Below are positions 1-6,009 of a DNA stretch of 8,985 nucleotides, piece by piece. Position numbers and translations under genes: made by a program. The stretch lies in the NCBI GenBank assembly GCA_937907435.1, contig CALCIA010000056.1, positions 1-8,985 on the forward strand, in the 5' to 3' direction. Position 1 is the stretch's first letter; each line of letters begins with the position of its first letter. This stretch comes from an uncultured Actinomycetes bacterium. Lineage in GTDB: Bacteria; Actinomycetota; Thermoleophilia; Solirubrobacterales; 70-9. The notes under the pieces were generated by a model. The model saw only the letters and a list, made by a program, of their open reading frames with translations. It made no database searches and was not told the DNA's origin.

Positions 1-2
1 GG

Positions 3-83
3 GCCGGGAGGTGTGACGTTCCCGGCATCTTCGTCACGGACCCGGCCGAGGTGTGGAGGCTTCCGGACCCGATCGTCACGTAA
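3..83 (+). CDS. 3' end of an unidentified gene entering from the left (partial)
   Basis: Reading frame 3 is open from the window edge to a TAA at 81-83 and would encode the last 26 residues of a protein, including CDVPGIFVTDPAE and the C-terminus IVT. The paralogous copy at 8899-8985 keeps the same frame and stop. Between the two, three of the eight differences in this tract are silent and two more are Arg/Lys swaps. That mild pattern fits a real coding tail, although eight sites are too few for proof. The gene converges on pgl, with the 22-bp hairpin between them. I do not recognise the family from 26 residues. A transposase or other multicopy gene is possible because the sequence recurs, but that is inference. 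Confidence 0.4.
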   Translation, partial: AGRCDVPGIFVTDPAEVWRLPDPIVT

Positions 84-131
84 GTCCGACTTCCTCACGT
101 CCCTGTGCCGGCTTTCCCACGAACCCCTCAC

Positions 132-189
132 GTCCTGGGCTCCTCATGGGGGTCACAGCCTGCCAGGACCCCCATGAGGAGCCCAGGAC
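132..189. terminator. Perfect 22-bp hairpin, likely bidirectional terminator after pgl
   Basis: Arms 132-153 and 168-189 are perfectly complementary over 22 bp around a 14-base loop. The hairpin lies between the converging pgl and the left partial gene, where a shared terminator is expected. No T-tract follows on either side, so it is not a classic intrinsic terminator; high-GC Gram-positive bacteria often use such I-shaped hairpins, or the stem may protect the mRNA 3' end. Stem and loop are identical in the right repeat copy. Part of the arm (CCCAGGAC) is repeated once more just downstream in this copy. Confidence 0.55.
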
Positions 190-243
190 ACCCAGGACCT
201 CCCTCGGACGGCCGGCGCCGCGGACCCTTGCCCCGCTAGCCCC

Positions 244-915
244 CTACTCCGCCGCGGCAGCCGGATCCGCGACGATCGTGATCGCGTCGTTGCGGACGCG
301 GCCCGCGGGGATCGCGGGGTCGGCGGCAATCAGCTGCTTGAGCGGGCCCTGCTTCTCCTCGCCCGTGACGAGGAAGAGGATCTGGCGGGCCTCGGTGAGG
401 GCCGGGTAGGTGAGGGTCATGCGGCGGTGGCCCTGGTAGGGGTTGGTGGTGAGGGCGACGCGGCGGTCGTCTACGTCGAGGACCGGGTCGTCGGGGACCA
501 GGGAGGCGGTGTGGCCGTCGGGGCCGAGGCCGAGGTGGACGAGGTCGAGGCGGTCGGGGAGGGAGGTGTCGTATTCGTGGGCGGCGGCGTCGAGATCGCG
601 GTTGGTGACCGGCATCGGGCGGAGGGCCGACTGGTGGTCCATCGAGAGGCCGAGCACCATGTGGGTGAGGTTGCGGTCCTCGGAGCCGGGCGAGGCGATC
701 CGCTCGTCGACCTGGAAGAGCTCGGTCTCGCGCCAGGGCATCTCCTCGAGTTCCCCGAGGATCGCCAGCATCGACCAGGGCGAGCGGCCGCCGCTCATCG
801 CGAAGGCGAAGTGGCCGTGGTCGGCGACCGCGGCGGCGCCGGCCTTGGCGATCAGCTCGGCCGCGCGGCGGGCGGCGGCCTTGTCGTCTTTGGTGACCTC
901 GAGGTCCAGGGGCAT
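244..915 (-). CDS. pgl: 6-phosphogluconolactonase
   Basis: The product hydrolyses 6-phosphoglucono-1,5-lactone to 6-phosphogluconate, the second step of the oxidative pentose phosphate pathway, in the cytoplasm. The 223-residue protein is slightly shorter than the usual 230-260. It shows the NagB/RpiA-like lactonase landmarks: SGGRSP at 41-46 (phosphate binding), QVDER at 68-72, RN at 81-82, and the family signature GLGPDGHTASL at 129-139 with the catalytic His at 135. An Arg pair at 164-165 sits in the conserved GHRRMTLTYP segment. The ATG at 915-913 follows an AGGAG whose bases overlap the gnd stop codon, so translation is probably coupled to gnd. It is the last gene of the gnd-pgl operon and is followed by the 22-bp hairpin. 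Nothing looks damaged. Confidence 0.95.
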   Translation of the reverse strand: MPLDLEVTKDDKAAARRAAELIAKAGAAAVADHGHFAFAMSGGRSPWSMLAILGELEEMPWRETELFQVDERIASPGSEDRNLTHMVLGLSMDHQSALRPMPVTNRDLDAAAHEYDTSLPDRLDLVHLGLGPDGHTASLVPDDPVLDVDDRRVALTTNPYQGHRRMTLTYPALTEARQILFLVTGEEKQGPLKQLIAADPAIPAGRVRNDAITIVADPAAAAE

Positions 916-921
916 CGTCGG

Positions 922-928
922 GCTCCTA
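922..928 (-). promoter_or_regulatory. pgl ribosome binding site overlapping the gnd stop
   Basis: On the minus strand the sequence TAGGAGC contains both the gnd stop codon TAG (928-926) and the Shine-Dalgarno AGGAG for pgl, followed by the pgl ATG at 915. This arrangement favours translational coupling, with ribosomes ending gnd re-initiating at pgl. Confidence 0.7.
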
Positions 929-1942
929 GTTGTCGCGCTCTTTGTGGCCGCCGAACTGGTAGCGCATCGCCGACAGGACCTTGTCGCCGAAGTCGCCGAG
1001 GTCGCGCGAGTAGAAGCGCTCGTGCAGGGCGGTGGTGAGGACCGGGGTCGGCACGCCCTCCTCGATCGCCGCGATCGAGGTCCAGCGCCCCTCGCCGGAG
1101 TCGGAGACGCGGCCGCTGTATTCGGAGAGCTGCGGGCTCTCGGCGAGCGCCGCCGCGGTCAGGTCGAGCAGCCAGGAGCCGACCACCGAGCCGCGCCGCC
1201 AGACCTCGGCGATCGCCTGGATGTCGAGGTCGAATTCGTAGTACTCGGGCTGGTCGAGCGGCGCCGTCTCGGCGTCGTCGAGCCGTTTCGTTTTCCCGGC
1301 GTCGGCGTTCTCGAGAACGTTCAGCCCCTCCGCGTAGGCGGCCATGATCCCGTACTCGATCCCGTTGTGGACCATCTTCACGAAGTGGCCCGCGCCGCTG
1401 CGGCCGCAGTGCAGGTAACCCTGCTCGGCGGCACTCGGCTCGCCGGTCAGCCCGGGCGTGCGCTCGGCCGCCTCGACCCCCGGCGCCAGGGTGCGGAAGA
1501 TCGGGTCGAGCCGCTTCACCGCGCCGTCGGGCCCGCCGATCATCAGGCAGTAGCCGCGCTCCAGGCCGAAGACGCCGCCGCTGGTCCCGCAGTCGACGTA
1601 GTCGATCCCCTTCTCGGCGGCGCGTTTGGCGCGGCGCATGTCGTCGCGGTAATAGGAGTTGCCGCCGTCGATGATCGCGTCGCCGGAGTCGAGCACCCCT
1701 TCCAGCCCCTGCACCGTCGCTTCGGTGATGTCGCCCGCCGGGACCATCACCCAGACCGACCGCGGCGCGCCCAGCTTCGCCGCCAGGTCCTCCAGCGAGG
1801 ACGCACCGGTCGCCCCCTCCCCCGCCAGCCCCTCGACGGCTTCGGCGTCGACGTCGTAGGCGACGATCGTGTGGCCGTCCTTCATCAACCGGCGGGCCAT
1901 GTTGGCCCCCATGCGGCCGAGGCCGACGATTCCGAGCTCCAT
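926..1942 (-). CDS. gnd: 6-phosphogluconate dehydrogenase, short (GntZ/GndA-like) form
   Basis: The product oxidatively decarboxylates 6-phosphogluconate to ribulose-5-phosphate and CO2 in the cytoplasm. The protein has about 338 residues, matching the short bacterial form and not the roughly 470-residue NADP form. Counting from the Met at 1942, the Rossmann motif GLGRMG is at 7-12, DGGNSYYRDD at 92-101, the substrate loop GTSGG at 119-123, and the catalytic GAGHFVKMVHNG at 183-194 with Lys189. A C-terminal GEGRWT lies near 283-288. The second strand of the Rossmann fold ends in YDVD; an acidic residue here usually means NAD preference, which is inference. An upstream in-frame ATG at 1948 touches the Shine-Dalgarno directly, so I chose the ATG at 1942. 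It is co-transcribed with pgl and divergent from zwf. Confidence 0.95.
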   Translation of the reverse strand: MELGIVGLGRMGANMARRLMKDGHTIVAYDVDAEAVEGLAGEGATGASSLEDLAAKLGAPRSVWVMVPAGDITEATVQGLEGVLDSGDAIIDGGNSYYRDDMRRAKRAAEKGIDYVDCGTSGGVFGLERGYCLMIGGPDGAVKRLDPIFRTLAPGVEAAERTPGLTGEPSAAEQGYLHCGRSGAGHFVKMVHNGIEYGIMAAYAEGLNVLENADAGKTKRLDDAETAPLDQPEYYEFDLDIQAIAEVWRRGSVVGSWLLDLTAAALAESPQLSEYSGRVSDSGEGRWTSIAAIEEGVPTPVLTTALHERFYSRDLGDFGDKVLSAMRYQFGGHKERDN

Positions 1943-1948
1943 CTCCAT

Positions 1949-1954
1949 CCTCCT
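1949..1954 (-). promoter_or_regulatory. Shine-Dalgarno that decides the gnd start
   Basis: AGGAGG on the minus strand lies directly against an ATG at 1948-1946 (no spacer) and 6 bases before a second in-frame ATG at 1942-1940. Only the second has workable spacing, so the protein most likely begins MELGIVG. Confidence 0.75.
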
Positions 1955-1981
1955 GGTCCGCGCTGCGTCTGGGCGCCCCGC

Positions 1982-1987
1982 ATCCTA
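1982..1987 (-). promoter_or_regulatory. Candidate -10 box for the gnd-pgl operon
   Basis: TAGGAT on the minus strand fits the actinobacterial TANNNT -10 pattern and would start transcription near 1975, leaving a leader of about 33 bases that includes the Shine-Dalgarno. No good -35 hexamer is visible 16-18 bases upstream, so support is moderate at best. Confidence 0.4.
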
Positions 1988-2060
1988 GATGGGCGTTTCG
2001 GCGCCCGTGCGGCGGATCGGCGGCGGGAGACGCCGGCCGGCGCCCCGGGCCGGCGCCCAT

Positions 2061-2111
2061 CGGTGAGTTCGCAGTTATCCGCGCTATCCGCGGATAACTG
2101 CGAACTCACCG
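2061..2111. repeat. Perfect palindrome with 22-bp arms between gnd and zwf
   Basis: Arms 2061-2082 and 2090-2111 are perfect reverse complements around a 7-base loop (GCTATCC). The element lies in the 305-bp divergent intergenic region, about 75 bases upstream of the gnd -10 box and about 120 upstream of the zwf -10 box. Neither neighbour ends here, so a terminator is not needed. The arms are richer in A/T than the surroundings (core GCAGTTATCCGC). It could be a dispersed REP- or MITE-like hairpin, a large operator, or a cruciform site. No clear target-site duplication flanks it. The rest of the intergenic region shows only the two weak promoters. Confidence 0.85.
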
Positions 2112-2231
2112 GGAGGGGTGGCCGGGTCAGCGAGCAACGGGACGGCGGGCATGAAGGCGCTCCTCCCTCCCCGCAGGCGCCCCGGGGTGCCCATCCCTCC
2201 CCCGATCGCCTGGCACCGCGCCGAATGGCGG

Positions 2232-2237
2232 TAGCCT
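2232..2237 (+). promoter_or_regulatory. Candidate -10 box for zwf
   Basis: TAGCCT lies 10 bases before the zwf ATG, with no Shine-Dalgarno between, suggesting a leaderless or nearly leaderless mRNA starting around 2244-2248. The same hexamer stands in a similar place before recQ. No convincing -35 is visible. Confidence 0.4.
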
Positions 2238-2247
2238 GCCCGCCACG

Positions 2248-3657
2248 ATGGCGAAACGGACGAGGGGGCACGTCGACAAAGCCGCCGACGTGCTGGCGAT
2301 CTTCGGGATCAGCGGCGACCTGGCGAAGAAAATGACCTTCCGGGCGCTGTACCGGATGCAGAAGGCCGGGGTGCTGGACTGCCCGATCGTCGGCGTCGCG
2401 CTCGACGACTGGGACGACGAGGCGCTGCGCGCGCACGCGCGGGGAGCGGTCGAGGCGACGGTGAAGGACCCCGACGGCGAGGCCCTCGAAGCGATGCTCG
2501 CCCGCCTCTCCTACGTGCAGGGCGACTATGGCGACGACGCGACCTTCGAGCGGGTGAAGAAGGCGCTCGGCGACGCCAAGCAGCCGGTCTTCTACCTGGA
2601 GATCCCGCCGTCGCTCTTCGCCACCGTGGTGAAAGGGCTCGGCACGGCCGGGCTCGTCGACCGCGCCCACGTGGTGATCGAGAAGCCCTTCGGCCACGAC
2701 CTCGAATCGGCCCGCGCGCTGAACGCCGAACTCTGCGAGGTGCTCGAAGAGGGCCAGATCCTGCGCATCGACCATTACCTCGGCAAGGAGCCGGTGCTCG
2801 ACATCACCTACCTGCGCTTCGCCAACTCGATCCTCGAGCCGGTCTGGAACCGCAGCTACATCTCCCACGTGCAGATGACGATCGCCGAGGACTTCGGCGT
2901 CGACGACCGCGGACGCTTCTACGACTCGGTCGGGGCGATGCGCGACGTGATCCAGAACCACGCCCTGCAGGTGCTGGCGCTGATCGGGATGGAGCCGCCG
3001 AGCGGCAACGACCCCGACTCGGTCCGCGACAAGAAGCTCGAGTTCTTCCGCGCGATGCGCGCCGCCGACCCGAAGCGTTACGTGCGCGGCCAATACGACG
3101 GCTTCCTCGAGGTCAAGGACGTCGACCCGAAGTCGACCACCGAGACCTTCGCCGCGCTCGAACTCCAGGTCGACAACTGGCGCTGGAGCGGCGTGCCGTT
3201 CTTCATCCGCGCCGGCAAGTGCCTGCCCGAGAAGACCAGCGAAGTGACCGCGGTCTTCCGCCGGCCGCCGCTGCTCGGGATCGGCCACGGCAAGACGCCG
3301 GAACCGAACCAGTGCACGTTCAGGATCGAGCCGGAGCCGGGCTCGCGCATGCGGATGTTCCAGAAAAAGGCGATCGCCGAGGAATTCGAGCCGGCCGACC
3401 TCGAGGTGCTCTTCGAAGGCGAGCCGGGCGCCGACCCCGAGCCCTACGAGCGCCTGCTCGGCGACGCCCTGAACGGCGTCCACACCCTCTTCACCCGCCA
3501 GGACGCGATCGAAGAGACGTGGCGCGTGGTGCAGCCGCTGCTCGACCACCCGGGCAAAATCCATCCCTACGAGAAGGGGACCTGGGGACCGGCCGCGGCG
3601 GGCGATCTGGTGAAGGGCGTGACCCACTGGTCGGCGCCCTGGCTGCCCAACTCCTAG
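2248..3657 (+). CDS. zwf: Glucose-6-phosphate 1-dehydrogenase
   Basis: The product oxidises glucose-6-phosphate to 6-phosphogluconolactone with NADP (or NAD), the entry step of the oxidative pentose phosphate pathway. The 469-residue length is normal for bacterial G6PD. The N-terminal nucleotide-binding motif GISGDLAKK is at 20-28, followed by EKPFGHD at 145-151 and the active-site signature RIDHYLGKE at 173-181. The catalytic-region His lies in QNHALQVL at 236-243 (His238), and RAGKCL at 321-326 marks the C-terminal domain. The start is the only ATG ahead of the nucleotide motif and has no Shine-Dalgarno, but follows a TAGCCT box. It is divergent from gnd-pgl, which supply the next two steps, so shared control through the palindrome-bearing intergenic region is plausible but unproven. 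The stop codon lies inside a small hairpin before efeU. Confidence 0.96.
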   Translation: MAKRTRGHVDKAADVLAIFGISGDLAKKMTFRALYRMQKAGVLDCPIVGVALDDWDDEALRAHARGAVEATVKDPDGEALEAMLARLSYVQGDYGDDATFERVKKALGDAKQPVFYLEIPPSLFATVVKGLGTAGLVDRAHVVIEKPFGHDLESARALNAELCEVLEEGQILRIDHYLGKEPVLDITYLRFANSILEPVWNRSYISHVQMTIAEDFGVDDRGRFYDSVGAMRDVIQNHALQVLALIGMEPPSGNDPDSVRDKKLEFFRAMRAADPKRYVRGQYDGFLEVKDVDPKSTTETFAALELQVDNWRWSGVPFFIRAGKCLPEKTSEVTAVFRRPPLLGIGHGKTPEPNQCTFRIEPEPGSRMRMFQKKAIAEEFEPADLEVLFEGEPGADPEPYERLLGDALNGVHTLFTRQDAIEETWRVVQPLLDHPGKIHPYEKGTWGPAAAGDLVKGVTHWSAPWLPNS

Positions 3658-3673
3658 CGGCGTGCTAGGTTTT
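3653..3673 (+). terminator. Small terminator-like hairpin over the zwf stop
   Basis: CCTAGC (3653-3658) pairs with GCTAGG (3664-3669) around a 5-base loop and is followed by TTTT (3670-3673). A 6-bp stem with four Ts is weak for an intrinsic terminator. The same bases contain a possible -10 box for efeU (TAGGTT, 3666-3671), so the palindrome may instead belong to the efeU promoter. Confidence 0.3.
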
Positions 3674-3685
3674 CGGGCGCCCTAA
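3672..3685. promoter_or_regulatory. Operator-like palindrome 1 before efeU
   Basis: TTCGGGCGCCCTAA is the weaker of two tandem copies of a 14-bp palindrome with consensus TTAGGGnnCCCTAA. It begins 15 bases before copy 2. The half-site TTAGG/CCTAA resembles that of DtxR/IdeR iron regulators, though the usual 9-base gap between half-sites is 4 here. It lies at or just downstream of the likely efeU promoter, a place suited to repression. Confidence 0.55.
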
Positions 3686-3686
3686 G

Positions 3687-3700
3687 TCAGGGCGCCCTAA
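3687..3700. promoter_or_regulatory. Operator-like palindrome 2 before efeU
   Basis: TCAGGGCGCCCTAA is the second tandem copy, ending only 3 bases before the efeU ATG. A bound regulator would cover the translation start region of the DNA. Together with copy 1 it forms the direct repeat GGGCGCCCTAAG twice. The third copy precedes efeO. Confidence 0.6.
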
Positions 3701-3703
3701 GAC

Positions 3704-4594
3704 ATGATCCCAACCTTCGTCATCACGCTGCGCGAGGGAGTCGAGGCCTCGCTGATCGTCGGCATCATCGCCGCCTTCCTGGTCAAGGAGGGGCGGCGGG
3801 ACGCGCTGCGGCAGATGTGGATCGGGGTCGGAATCGCGATCGTCCTCTGCACCGCGGTGGGCGTCGGGCTCGACGTCGTCGGCGAAGAACTGCCGCAGAA
3901 ACAGCAGGAGGGGCTGGAGACGATCGTCGGCGTGATCGCGGTGGCGATGATCAGTTACATGATCGTCTGGATGACCCGCCACTCGCGGGGCATCAAGGCC
4001 GAACTCGAGGGCGAGGCGGCAAGCGCGCTGGCCCGCGGCTCGACCATGGCGCTGGTCGCGATGGCCTTCCTCGCGGTGCTGCGCGAGGGCTTCGAGACGT
4101 CGGTCTTCCTGCTCGCCGCGTTCCAGGACTCGACCAACACGACCGCCGCCGGCGCCGGGGCGATCCTCGGCCTGCTCGCCGCGGTCGCGATCGGCCTCGG
4201 CCTCTACCGCGGCGGCGTCCACATCAACCTCTCGAAATTCTTCAAGATCACCGGGCTGGTCCTGGTCTTCGTCGCCGCCGGCCTGCTCGCCACCGCCGCC
4301 CACACCGCCCACGAGGCGGGCTGGATCAACAGCTTCCAGTCCGAGGCCGTGAGCCTGCGCTGGCTGGTCCAGCCGGGCACGATCTCCGAATCGCTCCTGA
4401 CCGGGATGCTCGGCCTGCGCCCCGCGCCGACCCAGGTCGAGGCCTTCGTCTACCTCGCCTACGCGATCCCGATGGCGCTCTTCGTCCTCTGGCCGCGCGG
4501 CAGCCGCAAGGCCCGCCGCTCCACCGAGCAGCCGCAGCCCCCGCAGCAGCAACAGCAGAAGACCGGCGTCGGCACGGCCGAGAACCCGGCCTAG
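3704..4594 (+). CDS. efeU: EfeU, Ftr1-family ferrous iron permease
   Basis: The product is the membrane permease of the EfeUOB iron importer. The 296-residue protein shows both glutamate motifs of the Ftr1 family, REGVE at 10-14 and REGFE at 127-131, which are thought to carry iron through the membrane. Hydrophobic stretches near 15-28, 38-60, 73-90, 114-127, 147-168, 183-200 and 247-264 fit about seven helices. The first REGxE so close to the N-terminus supports the ATG at 3704. No Shine-Dalgarno precedes it; instead two operator palindromes run up to 3 bases from the ATG, so the mRNA leader must be short or absent. After the last helix comes a basic, then Gln/Pro-rich tail (QPQPPQQQQQ at 277-286) that looks lineage-specific. 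efeB starts 4 bases after its stop. Confidence 0.95.
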   Translation: MIPTFVITLREGVEASLIVGIIAAFLVKEGRRDALRQMWIGVGIAIVLCTAVGVGLDVVGEELPQKQQEGLETIVGVIAVAMISYMIVWMTRHSRGIKAELEGEAASALARGSTMALVAMAFLAVLREGFETSVFLLAAFQDSTNTTAAGAGAILGLLAAVAIGLGLYRGGVHINLSKFFKITGLVLVFVAAGLLATAAHTAHEAGWINSFQSEAVSLRWLVQPGTISESLLTGMLGLRPAPTQVEAFVYLAYAIPMALFVLWPRGSRKARRSTEQPQPPQQQQQKTGVGTAENPA

Positions 4595-4598
4595 GGCG

Positions 4599-5837
4599 AT
4601 GGCGCTGACGCGTCGTCGACTGCTCGCCTCGGCGGGGATCGGGGCGGCCGGGGTCGGGCTCGGCGCGGGCGGTTATCTCGTCGGCCACGACGCCGCGGAA
4701 GCCGACGCGGCCGAAGCCGGCGGCGCCGTCCCCTTCTACGGCGAGCACCAGGCGGGGATCGCGACGCCGGTCCAGGACCGCCTCCACTTCGCCGCCTTCG
4801 ACCTCGAAACCGAAAGCAAGGCCGAGCTGCGGGAACTGATGCGGGAGTGGACGACGGCGGCCGCGGAGATGACCGCCGGGCGGATGGTCGGCACCGCGGC
4901 CGGCAACCGCGAGCAGCTGGCGCCGCCCGACGACACCGGCGAGGCGTTCGGCCTGCCGCCGTCGAACCTGACGATCACCTTCGGCTTCGGCCCGGGGCTC
5001 TTCGACCGGCCGGGGCTCGGTCTGGCGGACCGGAGGCCCGCCGAGCTGCAGCCCCTCCCCACGCTGCCCGGCGACCAGCTGAACGGGCTCGAATCCGACG
5101 GCGACATCTGCGTGCAGGCGTGCGCCGACGATCCCCAGGTCGTCTTCCACGCGGTCCGCAACCTGGCCCGGATCGGCCGCGGCACGGTGACGATGCGCTG
5201 GTCCCAGCTCGGCTTCGGGCGCACCTCCTCGACCATCCGCAGCCAGGAAACGCCGCGCAACCTCTTCGGCATGAAGGACGGCACCGCCAACATCAAGGCG
5301 GAGGACGGCGAGGCGATGGACGAGTTCGTCTGGGTCGACTCCGGCCCGGCCTGGATGCGCGGCGGCAGCTACCTGGTGAGCCGGCGGATCCGGATGAACC
5401 TGGAGGTCTGGGACCGCTCGCCGCTGCAGGACCAGGAGGAAACGATCGGCCGCAGCAAGTACAGCGGTGCGCCGCTGGGCTCCGAAGACGAGTTCGACCC
5501 GCTGCCGCTGGAGGAGACCGGCATGGACGGCAAGCCGGTGATCCCGGCCGACGCCCACGCGCGGCTCGCCTCGCCGCAGGAAAACGGCGGCGTGCAGATC
5601 CTCCGCCGCGGCTACTCGTTCACCGACGGGGTCGACGAGAGCCTCGGCGAGCTCGAAGCGGGCCTCTTCTTCATCGCCTTCCAGCGCGACCCGGGGAAGC
5701 AGTTCGTCGCCCTGCAGCGCCGGCTCGGCGTCCACGACGCGCTGAACGAGTACATCAAGCACGTCGGCAGCGCCCTCTTCGCGGTCCCCGGCGGGGTGAA
5801 GCCGGGCGGCTACGCCGGCGAAGCGCTGCTGGGCTGA
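4599..5837 (+). CDS. efeB: EfeB, Tat-exported DyP-type haem peroxidase
   Basis: This is the haem peroxidase of the EfeUOB system, exported folded by the Tat pathway; it is proposed to oxidise ferrous iron outside the membrane or to act on haem. The 412-residue protein opens with the twin-arginine segment TRRRLLASAG (4-13), a Gly/Ala-rich hydrophobic core to about 28, and Ala-rich candidate cleavage sites near 35-43. The DyP signature GMKDG is at 224-228 with the distal Asp227. The likely proximal haem ligand is His320 in DAHARLASP, followed by ILRRGYSF at 334-341. The ATG lies 4 bases after the efeU stop with only a weak AGGG before it, so coupling to efeU is likely. It sits before efeO, unlike the usual U-O-B order. 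Confidence 0.95.
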   Translation: MALTRRRLLASAGIGAAGVGLGAGGYLVGHDAAEADAAEAGGAVPFYGEHQAGIATPVQDRLHFAAFDLETESKAELRELMREWTTAAAEMTAGRMVGTAAGNREQLAPPDDTGEAFGLPPSNLTITFGFGPGLFDRPGLGLADRRPAELQPLPTLPGDQLNGLESDGDICVQACADDPQVVFHAVRNLARIGRGTVTMRWSQLGFGRTSSTIRSQETPRNLFGMKDGTANIKAEDGEAMDEFVWVDSGPAWMRGGSYLVSRRIRMNLEVWDRSPLQDQEETIGRSKYSGAPLGSEDEFDPLPLEETGMDGKPVIPADAHARLASPQENGGVQILRRGYSFTDGVDESLGELEAGLFFIAFQRDPGKQFVALQRRLGVHDALNEYIKHVGSALFAVPGGVKPGGYAGEALLG

Positions 5838-5889
5838 ACCCGCGAAGCGCCCCGGTCGAACCTATTCCGACCAGATCCGTAGGTCTTTG

Positions 5890-5903
5890 TTAGGGTTCCC
5901 TAA
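5890..5903. promoter_or_regulatory. Operator-like palindrome before efeO
   Basis: TTAGGGTTCCCTAA is a perfect 6+2+6 palindrome and the best copy of the motif also found twice before efeU, sharing CCCTAAG with both. The bases TAGGGT (5891-5896) also fit a -10 box, so a bound protein would block the promoter. This suggests efeO has its own transcript under the same control as efeU. Aligned on its right half-site, a 19-base stretch ending at 5903 agrees with the IdeR box at 13 positions by my count. Confidence 0.65.
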
Positions 5904-5916
5904 GTAGCACCCACCC

Positions 5917-5965
5917 TGTGCCCGGGAGCCGTGACGAACGAGACGACGTCCCGGCCCCGGGCACA
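5917..5965 (+). promoter_or_regulatory. Long hairpin in the efeO leader
   Basis: TGTGCCCGGG (5917-5926) pairs perfectly with CCCGGGCACA (5956-5965). After a one-base bulge the stem continues with GCCG/CGGC (5928-5931 with 5952-5955) and, after a mismatch, GACG/CGTC (5933-5936 with 5947-5950), closing on a 10-base loop. It lies between the operator and the Shine-Dalgarno (AAGGAG, 5995-6000). It may stabilise the efeO mRNA, limit read-through from efeB, or act as a regulatory leader. No T-tract follows, and I do not recognise a known riboswitch. Confidence 0.6.
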
Positions 5966-6009
5966 CCCAACTTCAGAGCCGTCCAACCCTCACCAAGGAG
6001 CCTGTCCAG

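Larger units (their letters stand above)
1..234 (+). repeat. Left copy of inverted flanking repeat
   Basis: This stretch matches the reverse complement of 8754-8981 almost end to end. By hand alignment base p pairs with base 8982-p up to about 189. I count about 12 substitutions, nearly all transitions, and two indels: a 9-base tandem duplication here near 181-199, and 3 extra bases in the right copy. From the outside in, the copy holds the tail of an open reading frame ending at a TAA at 81-83, a spacer, a perfect 22-bp hairpin (132-189), and a G/C-rich tract that stops 9 bases short of the pgl stop codon. The match already exists at base 1, so the repeat probably continues outside. It could be the 3' end of a multicopy mobile element or gene family. 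Confidence 0.9.

Noticed and set aside
53..409. 118-codon frame starting in the left repeat
   Set aside because: It overlaps the end of pgl and reads through the hairpin. The alternative frame ending at 81-83 is the one that looks like a coding tail in both copies.
2061..2111. Palindrome as a transcription terminator
   Set aside because: Both neighbouring genes start here and transcribe away from it, and no T-tract follows either arm.
443..2335. Long plus-strand open frame (630 codons) over pgl and gnd
   Set aside because: It is antisense to two genes with unmistakable motifs. The Arg/Val/Gly-rich composition is typical of shadow frames in high-GC DNA.
1885..3627. Long minus-strand open frame (580 codons) over zwf
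   Set aside because: It is antisense to zwf and crosses the palindrome and the divergent promoter region; it has no family motifs.
5890..5903. Calling the efe operators definite IdeR/DtxR boxes
   Set aside because: The half-sites fit, but the spacing between them (4 bases) does not match the 19-bp box, so I left the regulator open.
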